NCBI RefSeq assembly: GCF_036017065.1
Contig: NZ_JAYXHR010000001.1
Span: forward strand, 1,116,001 to 1,180,000
From: Uliginosibacterium sp036017065
GTDB lineage: Bacteria; Pseudomonadota; Gammaproteobacteria; Burkholderiales; Rhodocyclaceae
Length of the DNA: 64,000 bases
Direction of reading: 5' to 3'
In this document: one piece after another, positions 52,354-60,907 of the stretch
How positions within the stretch are numbered: the stretch's first letter is position 1
How the letters are laid out: each line of letters starts with the position of its first letter
The notes under the pieces: generated by a model
Told to the model about the DNA's origin: nothing
Database searches by the model: none
What the model saw: only the letters and a program-made list of their open reading frames with translations
Made by a program: the position numbers and the translations under genes

Positions 52354-53237
52354 GCTGCTTCTCCAAGAATGTTCTTCTCCAGCCAGGATCGCGTCGCGTG
52401 GAATACATCCTCGCGCCACACCGCACTGGAAAACGTATGGTTTGCATCCGCCAGCTTGCGGGAGCGCACATGCCCGGTATCCGTCAGGACTCGCCAGGAT
52501 TGAGAACCATCCATCGCCGCCTCGAATTCGGCCGCCACGAAATCATTCCCTGACAACAACACCAGCGCAGGACGGCCGGAGGCTGACAGGCCGCCAGGCA
52601 CGCCTTCCACCAGCGGAGCCCGGCTGTAATCCACTTTCCCGACATCGCTCCCCGCGCCACTGGCTGACGCCGTCGAGGCCTTGCGCAGCATCCCGCCCAG
52701 GCTACCCAGCGACTCTCCTGCACGAAAGCGACCGGACAGCAGCTTGCGCCAGAAATCCGGCGACATGAGACGCTGCAGGTAGTAGTGCTTCAGCATGACC
52801 CTGGCCTCGCCAGCATCGCTGCGCACCCAGGGGTTGAGCAGGACCGCGCCCGCCACGCGCGGGTCATTGGCCATGTGGAAACAGGACGCGGACGCTCCAT
52901 CGCACAGCCCCCACAACACGACACGCCGCAGTCCGGTGCTCTCGCGCAGGAAGGCATCGATGGCCACCGCGATGTCGTCGCCGACGCGGGTGAAGTCCCG
53001 CATGGCGCCACTGCTGTCGCCCATGCCGCGGAAATCGAAACGCATCACCGGAAAACCGGCCTCGGCCAGCGCACGCGCGAGCAGGACGAATTGCCGATGA
53101 CTGCCGACGCGGTACTGCGGCCCACCCACGACCACCAGCACGCCGCAATCGCTGCGTGCGGCGGCGGGCTCGGCGAGGATGGCCACCGCCTGCTCACCGT
53201 GGATGTCCAGCGTGAAGGCCCGTTCGCGCGCGCTCAT
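52350..53237 (-). CDS. Exosortase A system-associated hydrolase 1
   Basis: The 295-residue alpha/beta-hydrolase matches the first of the two hydrolases that accompany exosortase A loci (hydr1_PEP type). Visible landmarks are VLVVVGGPQYRVGSHRQFVL, VMRFDFRGMGDSSG and the nucleophile elbow WGLCDGASAS, where Cys112 replaces Ser. DTGHVRSRKLADANHTF near the C-terminus places the catalytic His. Substrate unknown. It overlaps hydrolase 2 and the TPR gene by four bases on each side, so the operon is tightly coupled. Confidence 0.88.
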   Translation of the reverse strand: MSARERAFTLDIHGEQAVAILAEPAAARSDCGVLVVVGGPQYRVGSHRQFVLLARALAEAGFPVMRFDFRGMGDSSGAMRDFTRVGDDIAVAIDAFLRESTGLRRVVLWGLCDGASASCFHMANDPRVAGAVLLNPWVRSDAGEARVMLKHYYLQRLMSPDFWRKLLSGRFRAGESLGSLGGMLRKASTASASGAGSDVGKVDYSRAPLVEGVPGGLSASGRPALVLLSGNDFVAAEFEAAMDGSQSWRVLTDTGHVRSRKLADANHTFSSAVWREDVFHATRSWLEKNILGEAA

Positions 53238-54055
53238 GCCGCCACCTCGGTAGCCTGCAGACGGGTGAGTGCCGCCACGCTGGCATCCACCAGGGCCGGC
53301 ACTTCGCTGATTTCCAGGCTCTGCCAGAACATCGGGCCATTGAGGGCACCGGTCTCCACCTCGTGGCCCGCAGCACGCAAGGCCTCGACGCGCTGACGCG
53401 ATGCGGGCGGAAGTTCGGGCTCTTCGCGCGCGGAAATCTCCAGCCAGTGCAGCGGCAGGCCGGCGGCAGGCTTCAGCTCTGCCTGCTCGAGCTCACGCGC
53501 CATCGCCGGGGACAGCATGTAGCCGCCGATCTCCAGGCTTTCACCGGCCTCCAGCGCGGCGCGCAAGGGTTTGGTGTCAGCGCCGCCGCCGCCGGCCAGC
53601 GACTCGGTGGCCAGGCGCATGCGCAGGAACTGCGTGAGGAAAAGCTTGCCGGCGCTCACCGGCTGCCACAGCAGCAGGGCGTCGCCCCCGGACTGCTGGC
53701 TGGCCTGGGCGGCCAGGAGCGCACCGCTGCGCAGCCCCCACCACACCCAGGGAAGATCACGGCCTGCCAGTTGCTGGCGACACCAGACCGCATCGGCCAC
53801 CCAGCGCGACAGACTGGCGTCGCCGAAGTCGCCTGCGCTATCACCCGTCCCCAGAGGGTCGACGATGATGACGTGCCAGCCGGCTGTTGCGAGGGCGCGT
53901 GCAGCCAGACTGACCATACGACGTGATTTGTTCATCTCCTCGGCGAAGGCCGGCAGATGGAAGACGTAACCCCGGGCCGGGCCGGCGGGGAGTACGTCCA
54001 GGCAGAACAGGCGGCCGCCGGGCGCGTCCAGGTAGCGGGGTTCGATCCTGACCAC
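53234..54055 (-). CDS. Exosortase A system-associated hydrolase 2
   Basis: The 273-residue alpha/beta-hydrolase starts with GTG. It has the family pattern YVFHLPAFAEEMNKSRRMVSL, VDPLGTGDSAGDFGDA and WWGLRSGALLA. The elbow residue at position 109 is Arg, so the canonical nucleophile is missing, as I recall for this family. The protein may bind rather than hydrolyse, or use another residue. It follows the acyl carrier protein gene by 26 bases. Its pairing with hydrolase 1 is the usual one in PEP-CTERM/exosortase A clusters. Confidence 0.88.
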   Translation of the reverse strand: MVRIEPRYLDAPGGRLFCLDVLPAGPARGYVFHLPAFAEEMNKSRRMVSLAARALATAGWHVIIVDPLGTGDSAGDFGDASLSRWVADAVWCRQQLAGRDLPWVWWGLRSGALLAAQASQQSGGDALLLWQPVSAGKLFLTQFLRMRLATESLAGGGGADTKPLRAALEAGESLEIGGYMLSPAMARELEQAELKPAAGLPLHWLEISAREEPELPPASRQRVEALRAAGHEVETGALNGPMFWQSLEISEVPALVDASVAALTRLQATEVAA

Positions 54056-54081
54056 GGGCGCGCTCGCTGTCGCTGCGGCGA

Positions 54082-54330
54082 TCAGCCGAGCTTGCTTGTC
54101 ACGAAGCCCACCAGACTGCCGAAGGTCTGGAAGGTGGAGCCGTCGATGTCGTCGTCACTCACCTCGAAGCCGAAATGCTCCTCCAGCGAGGTGATGACAG
54201 CCACCACGGCCATCGAATCGAGCTCGGGAATGCTGCCGAGCAAGGGGGAGTCGTCGGTAAGGCTGGCGGCCCGCGTGCCCAGGTTGAGCACGGCGTCCAG
54301 CACCGCGGCGGTCTCTTTCCTGATATCCAA
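54082..54330 (-). CDS. Acyl carrier protein of exosortase-type cluster
   Basis: The 82-residue protein begins at TTG 54330 (MDIRKETAAVLDAVLNLG), with GAGGA eight bases before. The TTG at 54345 lies upstream of that signal. PELDSMAVVAVITSLEEHFG carries the phosphopantetheine Ser (residue 39) in a DSM motif. Acyl carrier proteins of this type sit in exosortase A loci with an AMP-dependent ligase and a decarboxylase, neither of which is present here. It heads the five-gene minus-strand operon. Confidence 0.88.
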   Translation of the reverse strand: MDIRKETAAVLDAVLNLGTRAASLTDDSPLLGSIPELDSMAVVAVITSLEEHFGFEVSDDDIDGSTFQTFGSLVGFVTSKLG

Positions 54331-54532
54331 AATCGAATTCCTCAAAAGCGCGGAACGCTACCACGAAAGGCAAACAGGACGTAAGCGCAGGCGTCACGAC
54401 CCTGCCCTTGAGTTCGGCCACAACAGGGCAATCGACCGGACATGGTGTAATAGTGTGCAGCTTCCCGCGGACGTTCCATGACAGAGTGCTCGTCCGTCAG
54501 CAGATCAGATCGTCTTCCGCTTCAAAACTCCG

Positions 54533-55717
54533 ATGTCCTCGTCCTCCGACGCCCTTGTTGCCGGCTCCATTCCACGCCTGCCGACTTTCGGCTGGCACGC
54601 GCTGCGCCACAGCCGCAGGTTGCCGCTGCCCACGGTACTCGACCTGCCGCATCGCACGCTGACGACCAGCGGCCGGGCTGCCATCGTGCTGGCCCTGCGT
54701 GTCCTGCAGGTCGGGCCGGGTGACAAGGTGCTGGTACCCACCTATCACTGCCCGACGATGATCGCCCCGGTGACGGCTTGCGGTGCCACGCCGGTGTTCT
54801 TCCCGATCACCCCCAGCGGCGACGCCGACATTGCCTGGCTGGAGCGCCAGGACACGCGCGGCGTGAAGGCCATCGTCGCGGTCCATTACTTCGGCCTGCC
54901 ACTGCACTTCGCCCCGCTGCGCGCCTTCTGCGACGCGCGTGGCATCGCCATGATCGAGGATTGCGCCCACGCCCTGTTCGGCGAATGCGACGGCCGCCCG
55001 ATCGGGGCCTGGGGCGACGTGGCGATCGCCAGCCTGACGAAGTTCCTGCCGGTGCAGGAATGCGGCGTGCTGGCCTCGCGCGTACTCCCCGTCCCCGCGT
55101 TGGCGGGTGCTTCGCGCAGCTTCGCCCACGAGGTCAAGTCCGGCATCGACATGCTGGAGATCGGCTGCCGCCACGGCGGGCTGCCCCCCTTCGGCGCATT
55201 GCTGGACGGGCTCTTCAGTCTCAAGCGTCGCCTGCGCCGCACGCAACTGACGACGGCCACCGAAACCATCGAAGCGCCGCCGGAAGATACGCAGTGGCTG
55301 GATGCGGCACTGATCGACACACCGCCCACCACCGTCAGCCGCTGGTGCATCCGCGCCAGCCTGCGCGCAGCCGTGATCGAGCGCCGGCGCGCCAACTACC
55401 AGCGCCTGAGCGCGCTGCTGGCCGACCTGCCAGGCGCGGCCCCGCTGGTCCCGGATCTGCCCGCGGGCTGCGCACCCTATGTGTTCCCGCTGCTGAGCGA
55501 ACGCGCCGACGAGCGCTACCGCGCGCTGCGTGCCAGCGGCCTGCCCCTGTTCCGCTGGGACTGGCTGTGGCCGGACACGCCGCATATCCCCGGTGACCAC
55601 GGCAACCTGTGGTCCAAGCAGGTGTTCCAGTTGCCGTGTCACCAGGATCTGCGGGATGCCGACCTGCAATGCATCGCCGCCACGGTGCGCCAGGTCTGCC
55701 AGACCTGGCCAGCCTGA
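54533..55717 (+). CDS. DegT/DnrJ/EryC1-type aminotransferase
   Basis: The 394-residue PLP-dependent protein has the fold-type I sugar aminotransferase pattern: TTSGRAAIVLALRVLQVGPGD, VLVPTYHCPTMIAP, IEDCAHALFGECDG and IASLTKFLPVQECG, with Lys170 as the likely PLP Lys. The usual GxGR-like region is altered and the C-terminus is divergent, so amino-sugar synthesis is probable but a modified role is possible. It is divergent from the acyl carrier protein gene and opens the plus-strand polysaccharide run. Confidence 0.85.
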   Translation: MSSSSDALVAGSIPRLPTFGWHALRHSRRLPLPTVLDLPHRTLTTSGRAAIVLALRVLQVGPGDKVLVPTYHCPTMIAPVTACGATPVFFPITPSGDADIAWLERQDTRGVKAIVAVHYFGLPLHFAPLRAFCDARGIAMIEDCAHALFGECDGRPIGAWGDVAIASLTKFLPVQECGVLASRVLPVPALAGASRSFAHEVKSGIDMLEIGCRHGGLPPFGALLDGLFSLKRRLRRTQLTTATETIEAPPEDTQWLDAALIDTPPTTVSRWCIRASLRAAVIERRRANYQRLSALLADLPGAAPLVPDLPAGCAPYVFPLLSERADERYRALRASGLPLFRWDWLWPDTPHIPGDHGNLWSKQVFQLPCHQDLRDADLQCIAATVRQVCQTWPA

Positions 55718-55735
55718 CCCCCGGCGCACGCCACC

Positions 55736-56971
55736 ATGTCGCGCCGGGTGCTGATGATCGCCTTCCACTTTCCGCCATTGCGCGGCAGCAGCGGCATCCA
55801 GCGCACCCTGTCCTTCGCCCGCCATCTGCACGAATCCGGCTGGGAGCCGCTGATCCTCAGCGCGCATCCGCGCGCCTACCCGGATGTCGACCACGCCACC
55901 GACTGGCGCCTGCCCCCCGGCCTGATTGTCGAGCGGGCGATGGCCTTCGACACCGCACGCCAGCTCTCCATCGCGGGGCGTTACCCCCAATGGATGGCGC
56001 TGCCTGACCGCTGGGCCAGCTGGCAGCTCGGCGCCATCGCCGTCGGACTGGCGATGATCCGCCGCCATCGCCCGGCCGCCATCTGGTCCACCTACCCCAT
56101 CGCCACCGCCCACAACATCGGCGCACGCCTGCAACAGCTCAGCGGCCTGCCCTGGGTGGCGGATTTCCGCGACCCGATGGCCCACGACGGCTATCCGGCC
56201 GACGCCCGCACCTGGCAGAGCTTCAAGCGTGTGGAAGAGCGCGTCTTCGCACGCGCGGCCCGCGTCTGCTTCACCACCGACGGTGCCCGTCGGTTTTATG
56301 CCGCACGCTATCCAAAGCGGGCCAAGGCCCTGAGCGTCATCGGCAACGGCTACGACGAAACGGCCTTCGCCGGCCTCGCCCCGCAGCCACGCACCGCCGG
56401 CACCCCATGGCTGCTATTGCACAGCGGCGTGGTGTATCCGGAATGGCGCGACCCTGCGCCGCTGTTCGCTGCGCTGCGGCGCCTGATCGATGCCGGCCAT
56501 CCGGAGGCCGCGCGTCTGCGCATCCGCTTCCGTGCCAGCGAGCACGACGAATTCGTGCTGGCACGCGCCGGGCAGCATGGCGTAGCCGCGCAGATCGAAC
56601 TCGCCCCGCCGCTGCCTTATCGCGAGGCGTTGCAGGAAATGCTGTCGGCCGATGCCTTGCTCGTGCTGCAGTCAGACGGCTGCAACGACCAGATCCCGGC
56701 AAAATCCTACGAATACCTGCGCGCGGCACGTCCGGTCCTGACATTGGCTGCACCGGGCAGCGAGACCGCCACCCTCTTCGCAAGCGCGCCCCAGTCCTGT
56801 GGCACAGCGCTGGAGGCCGCCACTGGTATCGAGGCCGCCTTGCAGACCCTGCTGGAGCGCCTCGCCAGTGGCAATTCGCCGACGGCCGACCCGGACTGGG
56901 TGCGAAGCTTCAGCAGACAGGCCCAGGCCACGGCCCTCGGCCATGTGCTCGACGAAGCCGTCACGGCCTGA
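55736..56971 (+). CDS. Family 4-type glycosyltransferase
   Basis: The 411-residue GT-B protein begins MSRRVLMIAFHFPPLRGSSGIQRTLSFARHL, the donor-independent N-terminal glycine loop. LPWVADFRDPMAHDGYP and VIGNGYDETAF are GT4 landmarks, and CNDQIPAKSYEYLRAARPVL is the C-terminal donor-binding segment. It probably adds a sugar to a lipid-linked intermediate at the cytosolic membrane face. It lies 18 bases after the aminotransferase gene. Confidence 0.9.
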   Translation: MSRRVLMIAFHFPPLRGSSGIQRTLSFARHLHESGWEPLILSAHPRAYPDVDHATDWRLPPGLIVERAMAFDTARQLSIAGRYPQWMALPDRWASWQLGAIAVGLAMIRRHRPAAIWSTYPIATAHNIGARLQQLSGLPWVADFRDPMAHDGYPADARTWQSFKRVEERVFARAARVCFTTDGARRFYAARYPKRAKALSVIGNGYDETAFAGLAPQPRTAGTPWLLLHSGVVYPEWRDPAPLFAALRRLIDAGHPEAARLRIRFRASEHDEFVLARAGQHGVAAQIELAPPLPYREALQEMLSADALLVLQSDGCNDQIPAKSYEYLRAARPVLTLAAPGSETATLFASAPQSCGTALEAATGIEAALQTLLERLASGNSPTADPDWVRSFSRQAQATALGHVLDEAVTA

Positions 56972-57094
56972 TCTGCGCACGCCTCAAGGCGCCCCGGCCC
57001 TTCGGGCAAAGCGCGTGGATTGGCGACGTATTGCGCAGGCGCAGCAATTCAACGCTGCTATGATCCGCTGCCCCTGAGAACCACAGAGCCTGTC

Positions 57095-58159
57095 ATGTCC
57101 ATCCGCTGGGAATTCCATGCTGCATCAGCCTTCCCGACACTTGCCGGGCGCTGGGACGCACTCAACCAGCGGGCCGGCAACCTGCCCTTCCAGGACAGCC
57201 GCTTCATCGGCCCCCTGCTGAAGCATTTCGGCGATGGCAAGCAGCTCATCGCGTTGGCCACCGATGGCGCAGACACCGTGGCGGGCGGCATCCTGCAACC
57301 GGGCGGCTTGGGGCGGTGGACGAGCTTCCAGCCCTCGCAGATGCCACTGGGTCCGTGGCTGGCAACCGCCAGCGCTTGGCAGGACGCCGACCTGCTGCCG
57401 GCCCTGGCCCGCAGCCTCCCCGGCTTCTGTGCCCAGCTGGGCCTGACCCAGCTTGACCCGCACATCCTCGCCCGACCAGAAGACAACGCCAACCACGACA
57501 GCCTGGACTACATCCAGACCGCCTGGGTGGATATCGACAGCGATTTCGACACCTACTGGAACGCCCGCGGCAAGAACCTGCGCACCAACATGCGCAAGCA
57601 GCGCACGAAGCTCGAAACCGATGGCGTGCAGATCGGTTTCCAGACGCTCACCGCCACCACCGATATGGAGGCCGCACTGAACGAGTACGGTCGCCTGGAA
57701 TCGGCGGGCTGGAAAGCCGGTGCGGGCACCGCGGTGAATGCCGACAACGCACAAGGCCGCTTCTACACCGAGATGATGCAGGCCTTCTGCGCCGACGGCC
57801 GCGGCAAGATCTGGCGCCTGATGTTCGGCGACAAGGTCGTCGCGGTGGACCTCTGCATCGAGGCCGGCGACACCCTGGTCGTGCTCAAGACGGCCTACGA
57901 CCCCGAATTCAAGGCGGTATCGCCCGCCTTCATCCTGCGCCAGGACGCCTTCAAGGAACTGTTCGATGCCGGCCGGATCCGTCGCATCGAGTTCTACGGC
58001 CGGTTGATGGAATGGCATACGCGCTGGACCGAAAACTCGCGCACGCTGTATCACCACAACCACTACCGCTGGGCACTGGTGAAGACACTCAAGCAACGCC
58101 TGCGCCCGGCCCCCGGCGTCACCGAGGGCGATGCGGAAAGCACCAGCAGTGCACACTGA
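57095..58159 (+). CDS. GNAT/FemAB-like acyltransferase
   Basis: The 354-residue protein starts MSIRWEFHAASAFPTLAGRWD at 57095. The GNAT-related domain is in the second half: WNARGKNLRTNMRKQRTKLETDG, then VVAVDLCIEAGDTLVVLKTAYD and SPAFILRQDAFKELFDAG. This is the Acetyltransf_6/FemAB pattern common in exopolysaccharide loci, where it may acylate sugars or aminoacylate precursors. The stop overlaps the next gene. A gap of 123 bases separates it from the GT4 gene. Confidence 0.85.
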   Translation: MSIRWEFHAASAFPTLAGRWDALNQRAGNLPFQDSRFIGPLLKHFGDGKQLIALATDGADTVAGGILQPGGLGRWTSFQPSQMPLGPWLATASAWQDADLLPALARSLPGFCAQLGLTQLDPHILARPEDNANHDSLDYIQTAWVDIDSDFDTYWNARGKNLRTNMRKQRTKLETDGVQIGFQTLTATTDMEAALNEYGRLESAGWKAGAGTAVNADNAQGRFYTEMMQAFCADGRGKIWRLMFGDKVVAVDLCIEAGDTLVVLKTAYDPEFKAVSPAFILRQDAFKELFDAGRIRRIEFYGRLMEWHTRWTENSRTLYHHNHYRWALVKTLKQRLRPAPGVTEGDAESTSSAH

Positions 58160-59438
58160 GCGGTCCATCCCCCTTCTGACCCGGCTCCGCTACAGCGTCT
58201 TCCGGCAACTCGAAAAACGCGCCACGCCTACCGTCGGCACCGCCCTGCCGGCAGGCAAGTCCGCCCCCGCCTTGTGGGTCTTCGTCTCCACCATCGGCGA
58301 GCTCAATGCGATCGGCCCCTTCCTTCGCCAGCTCGTCGCTCGCCATGCCGACCTGCGGCTGGTCCTGCTGACCGATCGCAGCATCTACCGCGAGTCCTAC
58401 CTCGCCCAGTACCCACAGGCTGAGGTAGTGGAAATCGGCGCCAGCGGCGAGCCGGCGCATACGCTGGCGCAACAGCGGCCGCCCACGCTCTTCGTGGTCG
58501 CCGAGATTCCCTGCCTGCCCGCGGACGCCCCCTGTCGCCTGCCCATCGGCTACCTCTACGCAGCGCGTGCTGCGGGCGCACGCGTCGCGCTGGTCAACGG
58601 CTGGCTGTACGGCTATGCCCCGGCGTGCCGCATGGACAGCATCGAGCGCAGCCTGCTGGGGCGCGACTACCTGGCCCTGTTCGACCTGCTGTGCGTGCAG
58701 ACCGAGGCGGTTGCGCATCACTTGCAGAACAGCGGCGCAGCGGCGAGCCAGTTGCATGTCACCGGCAACATCAAGTTCGACGCATTGGCCCCTGCGGTGC
58801 GCCCCCCCGGCGAGACACGCAGTCCGCGGACCCTCGGCTCGCTGGATGACGGTGGGCGGCCGGTCATCGTGGCCGGCTGCCTGACGGACGCAGAAGAACT
58901 CGCGACCGTGCTCGACGCTTTCCAGCGGCTCGTCGGCGACGCGCCACGCAGCCTGCTGGTGCTGGCACCGCGCCATCCGGAAAACGGGGCGGCCATGTCG
59001 GCAATGTTCGCGGAACTGCAAGGCCGCGGGCTGGGTTTCCGCAATCACGCCGTGGAGGGTGATCTGCCGGTACCGGACGATCTGCCGGTACTGGTCCTCA
59101 ACACGATGGGGGAGCTTCGCGACTATTACGCACGCTCGACCGTTTCGCATGTCGGCAAGGATCACAACATCCTGGAACCCCTCTCGTTCTCGCGACCGGT
59201 GACCATCACGGCCGGATGGAACACCACCTATCCGAGCTACCCGGTATATACCGTCGCAACCAGGGAAGGGCTGGTCTACCAAGCCGAATCCGCCGAAGCC
59301 CTGGCCGCCCGATGGGCTAGCTGCATCAACTCGGAAACCGGTTCCGGCACACGGGTACAGGCCAGTCTGGCACGCCTGGCTGGCGCGACTCAACGGACCC
59401 TCGACCTGTTCTCCCGCCAGCACGGACTGTCGTCGTGA
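58149..59438 (+). CDS. KdtA-like glycosyltransferase
   Basis: The 429-residue product from GTG 58149 (ATG 58131 is in frame) overlaps the preceding gene. It resembles 3-deoxy-D-manno-octulosonic acid transferase. FVSTIGELNAIGPFLRQL corresponds to the KdtA acceptor loop, VTGNIKFDALAP to GNLKFD, and VGKDHNILEPLSFSRPV to the C-terminal HNPLEP-type donor site. The N-terminal membrane anchor of true KdtA is missing. Its place in this locus suggests a Kdo-like transfer to a polysaccharide rather than lipid A. Confidence 0.82.
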   Translation: MHTERSIPLLTRLRYSVFRQLEKRATPTVGTALPAGKSAPALWVFVSTIGELNAIGPFLRQLVARHADLRLVLLTDRSIYRESYLAQYPQAEVVEIGASGEPAHTLAQQRPPTLFVVAEIPCLPADAPCRLPIGYLYAARAAGARVALVNGWLYGYAPACRMDSIERSLLGRDYLALFDLLCVQTEAVAHHLQNSGAAASQLHVTGNIKFDALAPAVRPPGETRSPRTLGSLDDGGRPVIVAGCLTDAEELATVLDAFQRLVGDAPRSLLVLAPRHPENGAAMSAMFAELQGRGLGFRNHAVEGDLPVPDDLPVLVLNTMGELRDYYARSTVSHVGKDHNILEPLSFSRPVTITAGWNTTYPSYPVYTVATREGLVYQAESAEALAARWASCINSETGSGTRVQASLARLAGATQRTLDLFSRQHGLSS

Positions 59439-60907
59439 ACTCGGTTCGCAAGGCTGTATTCATCACGCTCGGCCAGCGTTACACGGCGTTCCTGATCCAG
59501 TTCGCCACCTCGCTGGTCCTGGCGCGCCTGCTTACACCGGAAGAGACCGGCATCTTCTCCCTGGCCGCCGCGGCGGTCGCCATCGGGCACATGCTGCGCG
59601 ACTTCGGCGTAGGCGAGTACATCATCCAGGAGAAGGAACTCACCCTGGACAAGATCCGTGCGGCGTATGCCATGACGCTGTCGATGTCCTGGGCGATCGC
59701 CCTGTGCCTGGTCTTGCTGGCGAGCCCGCTTGCCCGCGCCTACGACGAGCCGGGGGTAGCCAACGTGCTCTACCTGCTGGCCATCAATTTCGTATTGCTG
59801 CCGATCGGCTCGACCGCCTTCGCCGTGCTGTCGAAGCATCTGGAGTTCGGCAAGATCTTCTTCATCCAGCTCGCAGCCAACCTGGTCGGTGCGGCCACGA
59901 CGATCACGGCGGCGCTCAATGGCATGAGCTACATGAGCCCGGCGCTGGGCTCGATCGTCAGCATCCTGGTGACCGTGATCGGCCTAATCATCGTCAGCCC
60001 GCAGAACACCCTGATTTTCCCGGCCTTCGGCCACATGAGGAAAGTGGCGCGCTTCGGCGGCACGCTCACTGCCGGACGCCTGATCGACCAGTGCGCCAAC
60101 CGTGCGCCGGACTTCATCGTGAGCGCCATGCTCGGCTTTCACGAAGCCGGGTTGCTGAGCAAGGCCACCAGCCTGCTGTCCGCGTTCTATGACTTCGTCG
60201 GTTCGGCCGTGCTGAGCGTGGCAGCTCCCGCGCTGGCCAGAAGCGGAAAGCCCGCGCACGAGCTCAAGCATGACTACTACCTCGCCATTCCGCTGCTGGG
60301 CCTGGTGCAGTGGCTGTTCTTCGGATCCGTCATCGTGTTCGCCGATGAAATCATCCGCGTGCTTTTCGGCCCCCAATGGGTCGAAGCAATCCCCGTGTTG
60401 CGGATCGGTGCCATCTCAGGCCTCGTCTGGGCGCCCTTCATGCTCTACACCCCGGTCCTGACCGCCCTGGGAGAAGCGCGCAAGCAACTCGACGTACAGT
60501 TGATCGGCGCCCCGGCGCTCATTGCCTTCACCATGCTGGGAGCGCTCTTCAGCCTCAAGTGGGTGGTCGCGCTGTCAACGCTGTCGCTTGTCGCCCGCCT
60601 TTGGGCGGTGCACCGGATCCTGCGCAAGACAATCGATTTCTCCCTGCGGGAAGTCTGTCATGTGCTGAAAGGCACTGGCGCCATCTGCGCATTGAGTCTG
60701 GCCGCCGGACTGCTGGTAAAGCTGGCGGCCACCCATCTGCTGCACGTGCCCGCCCTCGCCACCCTCATGCTTGCCGGCCTGACCGTCATCGGGACCATCC
60801 TTCCGCTGATTTTCTACACGCATCATCCGGCCAGGACCGAACTGGCGATCATCCGTGACAAGCTCCGGACGATGATCGCGCGTCGCCCGGGCTCCCTCGG
60901 TTCATGA
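59435..60907 (+). CDS. Wzx-type polysaccharide flippase
   Basis: The 490-residue membrane protein starts with GTG overlapping the previous stop (GTGA). It has about 14 hydrophobic helices and the PST family N-terminus FITLGQRYTAFLIQFATSLVLARLLTPEETG. A basic cytosolic loop is visible (FGHMRKVARFGGTLTAGRLIDQ). It should move lipid-linked oligosaccharide repeat units across the inner membrane. It is embedded among glycosyltransferases, as expected. The final residues overlap the next gene. Confidence 0.92.
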   Translation: MNSVRKAVFITLGQRYTAFLIQFATSLVLARLLTPEETGIFSLAAAAVAIGHMLRDFGVGEYIIQEKELTLDKIRAAYAMTLSMSWAIALCLVLLASPLARAYDEPGVANVLYLLAINFVLLPIGSTAFAVLSKHLEFGKIFFIQLAANLVGAATTITAALNGMSYMSPALGSIVSILVTVIGLIIVSPQNTLIFPAFGHMRKVARFGGTLTAGRLIDQCANRAPDFIVSAMLGFHEAGLLSKATSLLSAFYDFVGSAVLSVAAPALARSGKPAHELKHDYYLAIPLLGLVQWLFFGSVIVFADEIIRVLFGPQWVEAIPVLRIGAISGLVWAPFMLYTPVLTALGEARKQLDVQLIGAPALIAFTMLGALFSLKWVVALSTLSLVARLWAVHRILRKTIDFSLREVCHVLKGTGAICALSLAAGLLVKLAATHLLHVPALATLMLAGLTVIGTILPLIFYTHHPARTELAIIRDKLRTMIARRPGSLGS

